Below are positions 39,060 through 50,879 of a stretch of 64,000 nt of DNA, one piece after another. The translations under genes were made by a program, and so were the position numbers. Positions within the stretch are counted from its first letter, which is position 1; each line of letters starts with the position of its first letter. This DNA is from Phaseolus vulgaris (Eukaryota > Streptophyta > Magnoliopsida > Fabales > Fabaceae): positions 14,955,516 to 15,019,515 of the forward strand of contig NC_023754.2 of assembly GCF_000499845.2 (NCBI RefSeq). The letters are read 5' to 3'. The notes below the pieces were generated by a model. It did not search any database, had not been told where the DNA came from, and worked only from the letters and a program-made list of their open reading frames with translations.

Positions 39060-39366
39060 GGCTGTTTCTTCCTGCACCCTAATTAATTTCTTCCTGCATC
39101 CTAATAAATTTTTTTCCTGCATCCCATATTTTTTTAAGAAGACTGTTTTATCCTTTTAAAAATGACTTTCGATGCTCTTTCCAAAATGTTTTCTGAATGA
39201 TTTTTTGTCTTCCAGAGATTTCCTATTCCAGAGACACTCTTTGCTTAAGGAACTTCTATTCAAGAAACACTTTTTACTTACGGAACCCCTATTCTGGAAT
39301 CACATAAAACTGTAAAAAGGGTAATTTTGGTATTTAAAAAATGTAGGGGTGCAGAAAGAAACTCCC
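39060..39366. mobile_element. MULE-like MITE, copy B
   Basis: Left end GGCTGTTTCTTCCTGCACCC; right end, reverse complemented, GGGAGTTTCTTTCTGCACCC. It is flanked by a perfect 9-bp direct repeat AATACTTAT (39051-39059 and 39367-39375), the target duplication length of Mutator-type elements. The 307-bp body has TTCCTGCATCC repeats near the left end and TTCCAGAG, CAAGAAAC and TTCTGGAA palindromic units in the middle. No coding frame. Confidence 0.85.
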
Positions 39367-41806
39367 AATACTTATATACGAGCCTGTTAACAGAAAACCC
39401 TGCAGCCCAAAAGAAGGCTGCACAAACAAAAATGAAGTTGAATTCAGACATGCTTTAATTCGGAATGAAAGGATAATCTGGAATGTAGAGTGAAAGATTC
39501 CGAATGAAAAGGAATGGGTTGATTTTTTAGGAGTACAAGAAGAAATTCCTCATACATTTTTCTAAATCATGGGTTCATTTTTCCTTTTCAGATAAAGTAG
39601 TTACAGTTTTTAAGATCTAATAATCAATATTTCTTTATGTTTTTTTATTAGATAAGATCACCAATAACTTTTTTTAATGGTAAACAATCCTATAAAGCTT
39701 TTATTTTTTTCATCTTACTAATAACGTTAAACAAACGAATAATTTATGTTAGGTTATATTTCTACACGATTATAACATTTAAAAAAGTGCTTGTATACAA
39801 TTTTATAAATTGGACAAAGGGTTTTGTGTTTAACCCAGTTAAAAAAAGTGGTTTCCATCGCTATCAAATATCTATCTAATGAGTCTTGAGTCATAAATTA
39901 TGAATCAATTTATATACAATATATCTGATATCATTTAAACAAATTAAGATAATGAGTTTATGAGTTTTTTTTTAATTTTTACATATCTTATCTCAGTCAT
40001 CTTTACTATGGAACTTCTAGTTTAATACTTGAATTTCTCATAACATAGTTAGACTCCCGCACTAAAAAGGAGGTGGAAGTAGAAAAAAAAAAGAGTGAAA
40101 ATGAATGCAAAGTTTGTAATTTTGAAAAAATACATAAGAATTAATTACTTAATTTATTCATAAAAAATGTCCATGATGTACAAATGTCAATTATACGCCT
40201 TGACTATGCATCACTTTTTAGTTCTTTATATAATTAAAGTATACCATATTTAAACAATTTTTTGACCATTGTTTATAAATGTTAGTTCAAACTTTTACAA
40301 ACTTCATGGTTTAATATTTTTTATCAAGTTTCTCCACACCCTTCATGAGTTTGTATTAAAATCGGCACATTTTTGGTTTGCTTGTTTTACAAGCTAAAAA
40401 TATGCTAATATTTGTTTTATATGGATTGTAACATCTTTTAAATACTCCATTCTTATCTATTTATTGTTTTTTTGTTGATTAAAAAAATGGCATATGTCAC
40501 TTCATTATTTAGTTATTGTACTTTATGCAACCTTTTAAACTATATAAATGGGGAGGTTTGAACAATAAAAAATTTAAATTAATTAATAAAATATTATTTA
40601 AAATAACTTCCAAATAAAATTTAATAAAAGATTTTCATTTCACACTAACCGTCATATAAGGAAGATTAAATATTTGATTGACAATTAGGTGATAATAAGA
40701 TGATGACTTATAATAAAATTTAATTAAAAATCTTGAATGTTTAATTTTATTAGAATAACTAAAGTGTTTTTATATATTTTTACAATACATGTTTACAATT
40801 AAAGATACTAAATTGTGTCATAGATACACAAGTTTGAAAATAATCTAATTCTAATAAGATATCTTAAAAAAAACCTAAATTAAATAAAAGCAAAAAATTA
40901 AAATAAAAGAAGAATAATTCTTAAAGTATTGTAATATATAATATCTGAGTATAATTTTGTATAATAATTCTTACACTTCCATTCAAGTTGAAGCTGACTA
41001 AACATACCATCTCACAAAAAAAATTCATTTCTTCACAAAAGAATAAAAATAAACAAAAACATAAAAAATTGAGATAAAATCAGAGTTAGTGTATTTGAAA
41101 AAAAAAATACTGATTTCTTTTTGGAATCAGTGTTTCTCTTAACCTATGAAATGTTGAGATCAAGATACCCAAATATTTCAAACATTAATCAAACATTGTA
41201 TTGAGAAAGTATTGTATGCCAAAATCCTAACATCTCAATATTTTTGCATGAAACATGTTCTATGTTGAAGGAAAAAAGAATAATGAAAGAGTTATCGAAA
41301 TTGTTATAGTTGATTGGAAAAGTTAAGTTCTATGCATAGATATGTTGAGAAGTGAAAAACTGGAATAATAAAGATGGAGAATCTTGGAATTTCAGAATCA
41401 TTATCGAAATAGTGTAAAGAACCTCCTCTTAGCTTTTTCTTCCCTATGATTTTTTTTTATTTTTTAATTCAATTAAATAATTAGACATACCATCTCAACA
41501 AATTATAATTCAGTAATTAATTTTAAAAACCTGCTCAGCTCATGCTTTGGTGTGGGAATATATGAGATTTTGGATATCGAGTGTTTCTAAAAAAAGTTGA
41601 AATCTCATTTTCAAAAAAGTAGAGTGACAAGATAAAAATAATAGGAAACATATATTATAATTCACTTTAATAATATAATAATAAATGATATTACTTTTTA
41701 AAAATTAATCGTTTAGGTCTTTTATCACCACCCATTATTAGAGTATTATATAATCATCATGATCCATCTCACACAATTTTTCGCTCAGTCCAATTTTGAC
41801 AATCAT

Positions 41807-41851
<45 letters not shown>

Positions 41852-42693
41852 AATTATGGTAATGTTTTCTTTTGACAACAAGAATCAAATTATTTTCATT
41901 ATACAAGTTTCTTAAACTTTACAAACATTTTTCTCTCTCTTTAAAGCAATGACAAATATCCTCAATCATCATTTTTTTCACAAGAATATGAGCTAAACAA
42001 GAAAAAGTGAAATTGAAAATCTAGAGAGACATTCCAAAACGTTCCCCAAAATGTCATCTAATCATTTTTTTTCTGAAATTGTCCATTACTTTTGAGGTTC
42101 TTCCAAAACTAAAAGCCACCCCACCTTTTGGTAGTCAAGTCCATGACCTCATATAAACCCAACAATATTTTGTAGTTGAGAAGTTTGAGACCCTAAAAAT
42201 TTGTGCTACAATTATGTGGATCACAAAAAACTTAGATCGAAGTCAGTAGAAAAACCTATGAATATACATGATTTCAATATATATATTTGTGGTCATATAT
42301 ATTTATGCAGAATATGAGGTGAGAAAGTTGTATGGAATATAAAGAATGTTGAAACTGAAAAGGTGAATGTTGCAGAGAGGCCCATGCAGAAACAGATGAA
42401 AAGAGGAGACTGATCAACGTGAATATCCTTCTCTGACAAGGCAGTGGGTCCTTGAGAGACATGAGTGGTTGAGCTCTTTCTCTCTCTTTTTCAGATAGTG
42501 GCAGTTGGAAGCATTTATGAACAACAACGCGTTTGCATGGTTAAGAAGATGATCCAATTTAAAGCATCTTCGTATACATCTGCAATAATTTATCTCCATT
42601 TTCAAAACCCTTGAGTTTTTTTTAAAGATATATGTGAAAAAAGCACATAATAATATATAGTAATATTATTAGGCTTTGCCTTAGGGGCATTGC
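39367..42693. other. AT-rich spacer
   Basis: No gene seen. Holds a (TA)n tract at 41809-41848. The region 41950-42690 is less AT-rich and is the distal promoter of the glycine-rich protein gene. Confidence 0.5.
41809..41848. repeat. (AT)n microsatellite
   Basis: About 20 perfect AT units. Confidence 0.95.
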
Positions 42694-42700
42694 TATATAA
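42694..42700 (+). promoter_or_regulatory. TATA box of glycine-rich protein gene
   Basis: TATATAA in the context GCTATATAAACC, 82 bp before the ATG. This predicts a start site near 42725 and a leader of about 55 nt. Confidence 0.65.
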
Positions 42701-42781
42701 ACCCTAGTCCATTCTCTTGTAGTCCTCACCAATAGCCATCTTGTTTTCAAGTGATTTTGTTACTTGGTTTTCAAGCACAAG

Positions 42782-43267
42782 ATGGCTTCTAGGGTTCTTC
42801 TTTTTGCGGTTCTTGGTGCCCTTGTTTGCACCATTGATGCAAGGAAGCTTGGGAGTGAGAAGGGTAGTTTTAGGGATGAGAAGAACTTCTTTCATCATCC
42901 AGGGTTTGGAGGAGGTCTAGGAGGAGGAGGTGGAGGTGGTTTTGGTGGTGGTGGAGGAGGAGGGTTAGGCGGTGGCTCGGGAGGAGGGTTTGGTGCTGGT
43001 GGTGGTGCCGGTGGTGGAGCCGGAGGAGGGTTAGGCGGTGGTGGTGGTGGAGGGTTTGGCGGCGGCGGTGGAGCTGGTGGAGGAGCCGGGTTTGGAGGAG
43101 GATCTGGGTTTGGAGGTGGTGCTGGTGCCGGTGGCGGCCTCGGAGGTGGTGGTGGAGGAGGGTTTGGAGGTGGCGGGGGTGCTGGCGGTGGACTTGGAAG
43201 TGGACTTGGCGGTGGCGCTGGAGGAGGATTCGGTGGGGGAGCTGGTGCCGGAGGTGGATTTCCATGA
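42782..43267 (+). CDS. secreted glycine-rich (cell wall) protein
   Basis: Single exon, 161 residues. MASRVLLFAVLGALVCTIDA is a clear signal peptide, followed by a short charged segment (RKLGSEKGSFRDEKNFFHHP). From about residue 40 to the end it is almost only Gly with regular Phe, Leu and Ala, in units such as GGGFGGG, GGGLGGG and GAGGGAG, closing with GGGFP. This matches class I plant glycine-rich proteins, which are structural or protective proteins of the wall. The start ATG 42782 follows a TATA box at the right distance. The Gly-rich part shows internal duplication, so copy number is likely to vary between alleles. Large open frames on the opposite strand (Pro-rich) are a by-product of GGN codons. 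Confidence 0.9.
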   Translation: MASRVLLFAVLGALVCTIDARKLGSEKGSFRDEKNFFHHPGFGGGLGGGGGGGFGGGGGGGLGGGSGGGFGAGGGAGGGAGGGLGGGGGGGFGGGGGAGGGAGFGGGSGFGGGAGAGGGLGGGGGGGFGGGGGAGGGLGSGLGGGAGGGFGGGAGAGGGFP

Positions 43268-44290
43268 AAAGTTTGCATGCGAAGAGAATGCATATATATT
43301 AAAGAAAAGAGGCTATTCTTCTTATATTTGGCATTAATAACATAAAATGTAACTTTTATATGTTCTTGTTCATTGTTGTCGTTTGCTTCTAGCATTTATG
43401 TGTCAATTGGAAATAACTTCTAAATTCAATATTAATAACTTTTGTTTAATTAGTGTTATATTCTCCACACTTGTTCTACTTTTATATATTTTGTTCATAA
43501 ACTGAAATTGCATGCATGTCTCAATCATAAGGGAATCCATGATTCTGCAATATATATCATAACGTCTTCTCATAACCTAATTTCAATAAATTATTCCTAA
43601 AAGAGACCATACTCTGATAATTAAGAGAAAAAGAACATATAATTAATAGTACTTATAAACCTTAATTCTTAAACTATATGAGATTAGACTTTTGAGTATA
43701 GACGTCAACAAAAATAGTACTATAGCTACATTCTTTGTCAGCTCAAAGTTTTTCGCTACATTCTTTGGAAACTTTCGACACCGTATAATTTCCTATATTT
43801 TAAATTATGATATTCACCCATAAGGAATATTATTTCCATACATATGTTTCATTAATACTAAGTAATTTTTTTTAAAAAAAGTGAAACTAGAAATAAAAAA
43901 AGTGGAAGAATGTACTAAAATGTCTAGTTAATAGTGAAATAAGATAAGCATTTTTTTTTGAATTTTTTTTATCAAAAAAGATAAATAAATAAATAAATAA
44001 AAATCCTTTAATCCTATTACATAAGATATGTTATGATTTATGTATAATCTCAAAAAACCTCATGTATAATCTCAAAAAACTAAACATTATCAAATATAGT
44101 GTGTGTTAGGATAAACTCAATAACATACAAGTCCAATCTATCTTGATCTAAATCTCACATATATAAGTGAGATATTATGAAAATAAGGGAAGAAAAGAAG
44201 AAAAGAAATTTAGTAAACCCTAATTTAGTAGTCTTATTAGTCCGTAGGCTTAGACCTAGTTAATCATAATATAACTCTTTACTGTTCTAT
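43268..44290. other. 3' UTR and spacer
   Basis: AT-rich, no gene. Contains the direct repeat CTCATGTATAATCTCAAAAA (44055-44080 region) in two near copies and TAAA units at 43985-44000. Confidence 0.45.
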
Positions 44291-44318
44291 CAGTGATGCT
44301 TTCATTCCTCCTTTTACC

Positions 44319-44756
44319 ATGCCTCCCACACCAGTCTCCAAAGACCTGGAAGAGGTCATCAACAACATCCAAGCACAACTCACGATGATTCAAAGCCAAC
44401 TAGAGAACCACTCTAGTAGACAATCTATCCTAAAGGCAAAGAATGATCACATTTATTCTACCTTCACGTCCCTCCTGAATCAGTTAACAACTATTTCTCA
44501 TTTTGAGAATAAACTCTCACCCCCACCCCACTCAATCCCACGCCCACCGTCAACAACCTCCGCGCATACTAGGTCGCACGTCGCAACAACACCCCAACCG
44601 CATCGCCAGTGCCACCATTCTCCGCACGCATTAGAGATATCGAATAAATGTATAAAATCAAATGTCTTCCCCCCACCTATTAAGTTTCTGATAAATAAAA
44701 CACTTCGTTTACCCTTATCCATCTCAAAAAAAATATTGATCATATCATTTATTTAA
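44319..44756 (+). pseudogene. possible retrotransposon gag N-terminus fragment
   Basis: An open frame of 145 codons begins MPPTPVSKDLEEVINNIQAQ. It continues as an amphipathic coiled coil (LTMIQSQLENHSSRQSI, FTSLLNQLTTISHFENKL) and then a Pro/His/Ser-rich linker. That order resembles the start of legume Ty3/gypsy gag polyproteins, but the frame stops before any capsid or zinc-knuckle motif. No flanking LTR was identified. It could also be a random frame. Confidence 0.35.
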
Positions 44757-45899
44757 AAAGTTGGAGAAAAAAAATCGTATAATTTCACAAAAGTTTGACG
44801 AGATAGACGTATCTTCCTAATAATAACTATTTATTTTGCCGTCACTTTAGTTATGTTACTTGATTACAAGTCTTTAAATTGTGAGAATGTAATTTTTAAA
44901 AATACACATACAAAAAATATATTTCGTAACTTTTTAACAAGTGTATTTAGATTATCTTCTTGGCAAATTTCTTTTAGGTAAAAAATAATAAGAGAATTGA
45001 AATTAATTTTTTTTACAAACTAAAATTAGCTTATATATTTTCGATTTTTTTAATTTTTGTATAACTAATTTAAATTTATGAAAAAGATAGATTTATTTAT
45101 TTTTCTGATGAGGAAAGTTGTCCAAGTATGAAATTCATTCTTTTGGTTCTGGAATTGTGAGATGTGAAAGGAAGCAGGTCAGAAAAGAAAATAGAGGATG
45201 CAAAGGAGAAAAAGAGAAAGAATAAATGTGATAATTAAAGGCAACTAACTGAATGGACCGTTTTCTTTGACTTTAATGTTTCCCAACTTCTACTTTTATT
45301 AAATGTTTCTCTATTTTCAAAATAAAAATAAACTTATGTACTTTTTAAGCACTTCACTGTTGCTCTCCGACTTTTATTTTTGCAACTTGTGTTTATCTTA
45401 AATTTATTACATAAAATTTTCAATTTTAATTATAAATAATACCAAAAACAGTTTATGTTCAATCTCATGTGGTTTTGCAATAGTGTTCCAGAAATGAATG
45501 GCATTTCGAACATCTAATTATTGGAAGATGGTGATACTTTGACATTTTTTTTAAATATATATTTTCATTTAACAACTACTTTTATTAATTTTTATTTAAT
45601 AATTTAATTTATATTTAATTTAATTAAGTATTTTATTATTATATTTTTTGTTATCAGCCATGAATGAATTAAATCGCTTGAAATATTTTAGGAATACTCC
45701 AACGTGGGTATAAAAAATACACTCATATTTCGACCAGGAAAAAACTATTAACCAAAAATCATATCCTACCCCAATCAAAAATTCATTTATTGTATGACCA
45801 AAACTTTTATAGACACCAAAATTAACATCGGTAGTACATCTATTGTTCTCTAACATAATTTATCTTCAATCACCTTCTAGATCTGATTTTGCATTTGAT
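44757..45899. other. AT-rich spacer
   Basis: Nothing recognised apart from AT-rich, low-complexity DNA. Confidence 0.45.
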
Positions 45900-46240
45900 G
45901 GTGTTTAGACAAGATATGGGATCTAAAACCCTGCAGATTTTACTTTACCAGCTATCCATGATCAAAGCTCTAAGTTGGGCAAGTGCAAAAATTTCTACTG
46001 GATCTGGTCTTGCATTCCTGAACACAATCTGATTTCTATGCTTCCAAATTTCCCACATTCAAGCTCAAACTAACTCCCTTCAACCTGTGTATAGAAAATT
46101 GACAAAAGAGGCTCTTTGGTTCATAATGCATTACTGTGACCTCACGTTAAAGCATTTATTCCATACAAAAAGAGAAATCAAACATCCTATAAAAAGATGG
46201 TTAACTGGTTCTAAATGTTCCCCGCAAAAGACACACAGTA
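45900..46240 (-). pseudogene. degenerate LINE ORF2 remnant
   Basis: On the minus strand, CVFCGEHLEPVNHLFIGC is the zinc-binding domain of a LINE reverse transcriptase. About 150 bp further on, WEIWKHRNQIVFRNARPDPV and EIFALAQLRALIMDSW are the usual sequence after it, and CRVLDPISCLN closes the fragment. Stops and frame changes interrupt the reading between and after these blocks. It belongs to a different LINE lineage from the copy at 26597 and is older. No target duplication recognised. Confidence 0.7.
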
Positions 46241-46450
46241 TACTTGGGATGCTTATGTTTCTTCTAACTGGATTATACATTTGTTGACAATTTGTTTCTT
46301 ATCATTCTCCATGCTAGACACTATGTTGATGGCATGGCATTTAGTTTCCATAATTTTTAAAACACAAAACTACCATTCCTTAAACGTTCTTTATGTAAAT
46401 TTTGGCACGTTCTTATGTAAATTTTGGCATCTTCAGTAACTAAAGAAAAT

Positions 46451-46699
46451 TTAACCACTACACCAAGCAAATTCTTTAGTATTATTATGATTTTTATTAT
46501 ACTTATTATTATTAACAATATTAAAAATATTAATAATATGAATATAATATTAATAATATAAATATAATATTAATAATATGAATATAATTTATTTTATTAT
46601 TATTATTAATTAATATTAATATGTATAAATTATATTAATGATAATAAGTATAATAAAAATAATAATATGACCATAAAATTTGTCTCATCTAGTGGTTAA
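46451..46699. repeat. AT-rich palindromic MITE with TTAACCACTA ends
   Basis: Left end TTAACCACTA, then CAAATTCTTTAGTATTATTA and TTTTTATTATACTTATTAT. The right arm reverse complements to TTAACCACTA, GACAAATTTTATGG and TTTTTATTATACTTATTAT. The centre is made of AATATTAATAAT units in several copies. The entire 249 bp can fold as a hairpin. No coding content. Confidence 0.7.
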
Positions 46700-48579
46700 T
46701 GCTTTCTTATTACTAAAAGAACTCGGGTTCGAGTTCGTATGTAGTTTTACATGTTTTATCATTCAGTTCATCTTTCTTTTCTCTCTATCCCAAATTTATT
46801 AATGTATATAGTTATTAAATAAATATAAGATAAAGTATAGGGTGTTAAAATAATTTTTCCTAATTCTTCTGTCATATAGATTGGGTAGCCATATATTTCA
46901 GAGTTGAAATTTTATCTATTTTAAGTGTTTAAAATGGAACTAAATTTTAAATTGACAATTTTTTTTTGCCAATTTAGTATAAATTGTTAAATACACTCTC
47001 TTTCCCATTCCATTAGCTAAAAGTACCTAAACTTACCACTATATGAAAAATATATATAAATTGTGCGACTATATTTTACTGGTAAATAACATTAAACTAC
47101 TCATTGATCACAAATAAGTTTTCACAAAAACATTTTGGAACCCTTTATTTTTCAAAAACTCTAAAGCATGCAAAGAAAGTAATCACAATAAACCTAATAT
47201 CCTACATATTGAATCTGCAAAATATTTGTTGAAAGCAGATGAAAATGATTGAGCAGAAGAACGTGAAAGAATTAATGTGGATCCATATTTATGGAAACCA
47301 TTATTCCAAGGCATCAAAATCACCTAACCATCATAAATATTCAGAATCATCATTTATATGATTGCAAATCATAACTCACCACCGAAAATGTAGGATATCT
47401 CTCTTTGCCTTTTTGCAAAAAGGAACAACATCTTTCAACCTACCAACTTAAATATCAACAAAATTAACTCATCTTTTTATTACAAAACGTCAATTAATAT
47501 AATTCAAGTCTACGTATTATATTTTAATTTTTTTAAAACATTCATTGGAACTTGGTTTAATTTTTTTTTTTTACAAAATATCAATTCAATAAGGTATTTT
47601 AAAAAATATTATAATTCGTTTTTTGTGTTGTTTTCCAATTAGATTTAGAATATTATGTTTAGTAATTTTTTTTAATATTTTTTATTAATTTTTAATGCGT
47701 GGAAATAAAACTCCAAATCTTAGAGTACAACGCAAAAATGTATTATGATTATATATATATATAGGTTTTCAATTTTAAAATTATATTTTGTAAATAAGAT
47801 GAAAGTAATTTTATGAGTGATTTTTAATTTACACAAAAAAAATTATATGTTGATTTTGGTTTGTGGTCGAGTCGAATTTGTCATATTTAGTAAGAAAAAT
47901 TCTGAGAATATTTTACAGAAAGATTTGTAAGAAATGCTACGAAGCTTCATATAAATTTTTGTAAGTTTCACGATCGTAGAAAAAATATCGTTAAATATAA
48001 AAGTTTTTTAATAATAAATTCAAATGGAGTACTTTTAAATTTAATTTATTTAATAAATTATTAATTAATTTTGAACATTGGATCTTCCTTTATTAATTAA
48101 TATTTCTTCTAGATATACATTCTAATTAAATAATTTAACATTTATTTTTTGGAATGAAAGATATTTTACGTATTATTATAGTTTTATGTAATTAATAATG
48201 GAAGATAAATAATGTGTGATGGTGATGATATACAACTAGGTTTTCAAATGTGTAACTAATCCCAGTTCGTACAAGGATTCAAAAATTGAAGCCATTGGTG
48301 TGGGATAAATCAAAATTAGTAATTGATCAAAATAAAGTTTAAGAGTTGGGAGTTGGATGATTAAACACCTATTTGAAGAGTTAAGACAAAATTAACAATA
48401 CTCAATCATTCTATCCAATGAGGTTCTGCAAGATACAGAAAGAGAGGGTTTATTATTGAAATAGAACACTGATTTTGATATATAAGTGTTGTTAAACCAA
48501 TGACAATGGATATAAGTGTACAAATTATTGTGTCTTATTAGTCTCTCTAGCTGATAACTCTTTCATGAATTCCAAAAGT
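46700..48579. other. AT-rich spacer
   Basis: No gene seen. GGGTTCGAGTTC at about 46725 resembles a Pol III B box. A short TA tract lies near 47750. Confidence 0.4.
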
Positions 48580-49096
48580 GGCGGTTTCTTCACTCCGCAA
48601 TGTTATGCAAATATCAAATTGTCCTGTTATTTTTTAAAAACCCTAAAATACATTTGAATTGTATTTATTTTTCTTGCATTAAGGATTATGGAATCCAGAA
48701 AAAATTTTCGGTAAAATTTCAGATCCACCAATTCCTAATTCAAAATATGCATTTCACATTCAAAAATCCATCATTCAAAAAAACATTCCAGATCCACCAA
48801 TCCGTAACAGAAATATGCATTCCAGATTCATAAATCTGTAATTAAAAAAAAAAGCATTCCGGATCTACAAATCTGTAACAGAATTAGGCTTCCGGATTCA
48901 ACAATCCGAAAATCAATAATTTATGCAAAATTACTTCCGGAACACCCTCTAAAAAATATTCAGTTCTGGATTGATGAATCCGTAGCACACTCCAAGATCC
49001 CTATTTCCGGTAACCACGGTGTCCTTTTTCAAATAAAAGATTAAGGCTAGTTTCGGAATTTAGAAAATTGTTGGGGTGCAGGAAGAAGAAGCCTCC
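48580..49096. mobile_element. MULE-like MITE, copy C
   Basis: Left end GGCGGTTTCTTCACTCCGCA; right end, reverse complemented, GGAGGCTTCTTCTTCCTGCA. Between 48784 and 48915 lie four degenerate units of about 34 bp built on CATTCCRGATYCAnnAATC and GTAACAGAA. CCGGAT/ATCCGG-type half-palindromes are prominent. Flanking 9-mers do not match well, so this copy lacks a visible target duplication. It is 24 bp from copy D. Confidence 0.65.
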
Positions 49097-49120
49097 AAAA
49101 TTTTAGGAAGATTGGTGGAA

Positions 49121-49492
49121 GGCTGTTTCTTCCTTCATGCACCTCCATATATTCTTCTCCCACCTTCATAAATTTTTATATTTCCAAAAATGTCTCTACG
49201 TAATATTCCAGATTACGTAATTCAAAAGTCTTTTTTTAAATTCGTAATTAACTTTCAGATTATATAATTCGGAGGTCTATTTACAAATGCATGATTAGTT
49301 TCCAGATTATATAATTTAGAAGTCTTTTTTAGCTTTCGTATTATGTAATCTAGAAGTCTTTTTTCAAATGCGTGTCCGAATTACATAATCCAGAAGCTAC
49401 TATATGAGGGTGAAATTAAAAGAATAAAAATGTATTTTCATATTTTGTATGGAGTGACAAAAGAACATATGGAGGTGCGGGAAGAAATAGTC
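49121..49492. mobile_element. MULE-like MITE, copy D
   Basis: Left end GGCTGTTTCTTCCTTCATGC; right end, reverse complemented, GACTATTTCTTCCCGCACCT. Flanks TTGGTGGAA (49112-49120) and TTAGTGGAA (49493-49501) match at 8 of 9 positions. The body holds four or five units with a GATTAYRTAATTC palindrome followed by AGAAGTCTTTTTT. Confidence 0.8.
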
Positions 49493-49549
49493 TTAGTGGA
49501 AACTATAGATATGTTAACGTGATTAAACAGTGCTATATGCTTGTTGAGA

Positions 49550-50142
49550 GCCAATTTCTCCCTGCACCTCCATGCTTTCTTCCTCCACCTCTATGGAAGA
49601 TGGGAATTGATTTGTCCTTTTTTTCATTGACACTCTCTCCCTTTTTCTGCATTCTAAAATGTATTTCCAATTTTAGAATTCATAATACAATTTTGTATTT
49701 CAGAATTTTAAAATTTGAAAGATACTTTATAGTTTCAAAAGGTATTTTCTGAGTTATAAAATGCATTTTGAATTCTAAAATTTAGAATACCAAATTCTAT
49801 TTCAAATTTTAAAATTCAGATCCAAACTTTTATTACAAATTATAGAATTTTTATTGCAAATTATAGAATTCGAAATGAATTTTCAAACTCATAAAATACT
49901 TTTTGAATTCGAACTTTAAAATTTAGAATACAATTTTGTATTATGAGTTTTAGAATTTGAAATGCATCTTCGAACACAAAAAATACTTTTCAAACTCTAA
50001 ATAAAATTTGAAATATAATTCAAAAGTATTATGAATTATACAATTTGAAAATGAAAAATAAAAAAATCCTACACATTTTGTTCAAGGGTAAAGATTTATG
50101 GAGGTGCAAGAAGAAAATATGGAGGGTGGAGAAGAAATTGCC
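49550..50142. mobile_element. MULE-like MITE, copy E
   Basis: Left end GCCAATTTCTCCCTGCACCT; right end, reverse complemented, GGCAATTTCTTCTCCACCCT. The ends stay similar for about 45 bp (CCTCCAT twice on each side). A perfect 9-bp direct repeat TTGTTGAGA flanks it (49541-49549 and 50143-50151). The interior is dominated by AATTTTAGAATTC-like and TTTGAATTC palindromes. No coding frame. Confidence 0.85.
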
Positions 50143-50151
50143 TTGTTGAGA

Positions 50152-50879
50152 ACGTGCTTGATGCTTAATCTTCTGTTGAAAATAACTTGGGTAAAAATAA
50201 TTAGGGGGATGTTTATGACAAAAGGAAGCTTGGAGCTTTCCAGTATAATATTTCTGAGACAAAAAATAAAATAAAGAAGAAATCGTTTGAGTTTCTTTAT
50301 AAATTAAAATCAACTTACACAAAAATTGAAGTAAGAACTTCAAAAAATTATATGGAATAACTTATACAAATTAATGACTGAAAATGGAAGAGTGCTGAGG
50401 TGAAGTAACATCAATGTACCAGTGTAGTTTAGTTGATAAATAGAGTTCCACACATTTTTATTTCTTCACAAAATAAGAGATGTGGACTGAAGAAGACACT
50501 GTTAAGAGGAAATGATAAATTGTATTTATACACATAATTGACATTAGCTTTAGCTCTTGTACATATTTATTATTTGTTCTTATTCATAATTTTGTCTTTA
50601 TTATTTCCACTTTGTTTCTTTTAAAAAAGAGACACTCATCAAATTTGTAGTAATAAAATGATCAGACAAATGAAACAAACTTGTAATAACAAATGCTCAG
50701 AGAAAGTGCTGCACATGGTAAATCTATTTCTCTAAAAATATTACAAAGGTCTCATTGAAAATCTTTTGATGATCCAAAATGTTGACATTTTGAGAGTTTA
50801 GATTACACAAAAGTGATAACATACAAGGTCTGTTTATTAAGAAGTGCATCTAGAAAGTTTTACCACTAAATGAATATGA
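50152..50879. other. spacer / 3' flank of HISN4
   Basis: AT-rich, no gene. Probably contains the HISN4 3' UTR at its right end. Confidence 0.45.

Noticed and set aside
42895..43395. Minus-strand open frame rich in Pro (PPPAPPPNP-like)
   Set aside because: It is the reverse complement of GGN codons of the glycine-rich protein. It has no signal peptide, and the plus-strand gene has a TATA box and signal peptide.
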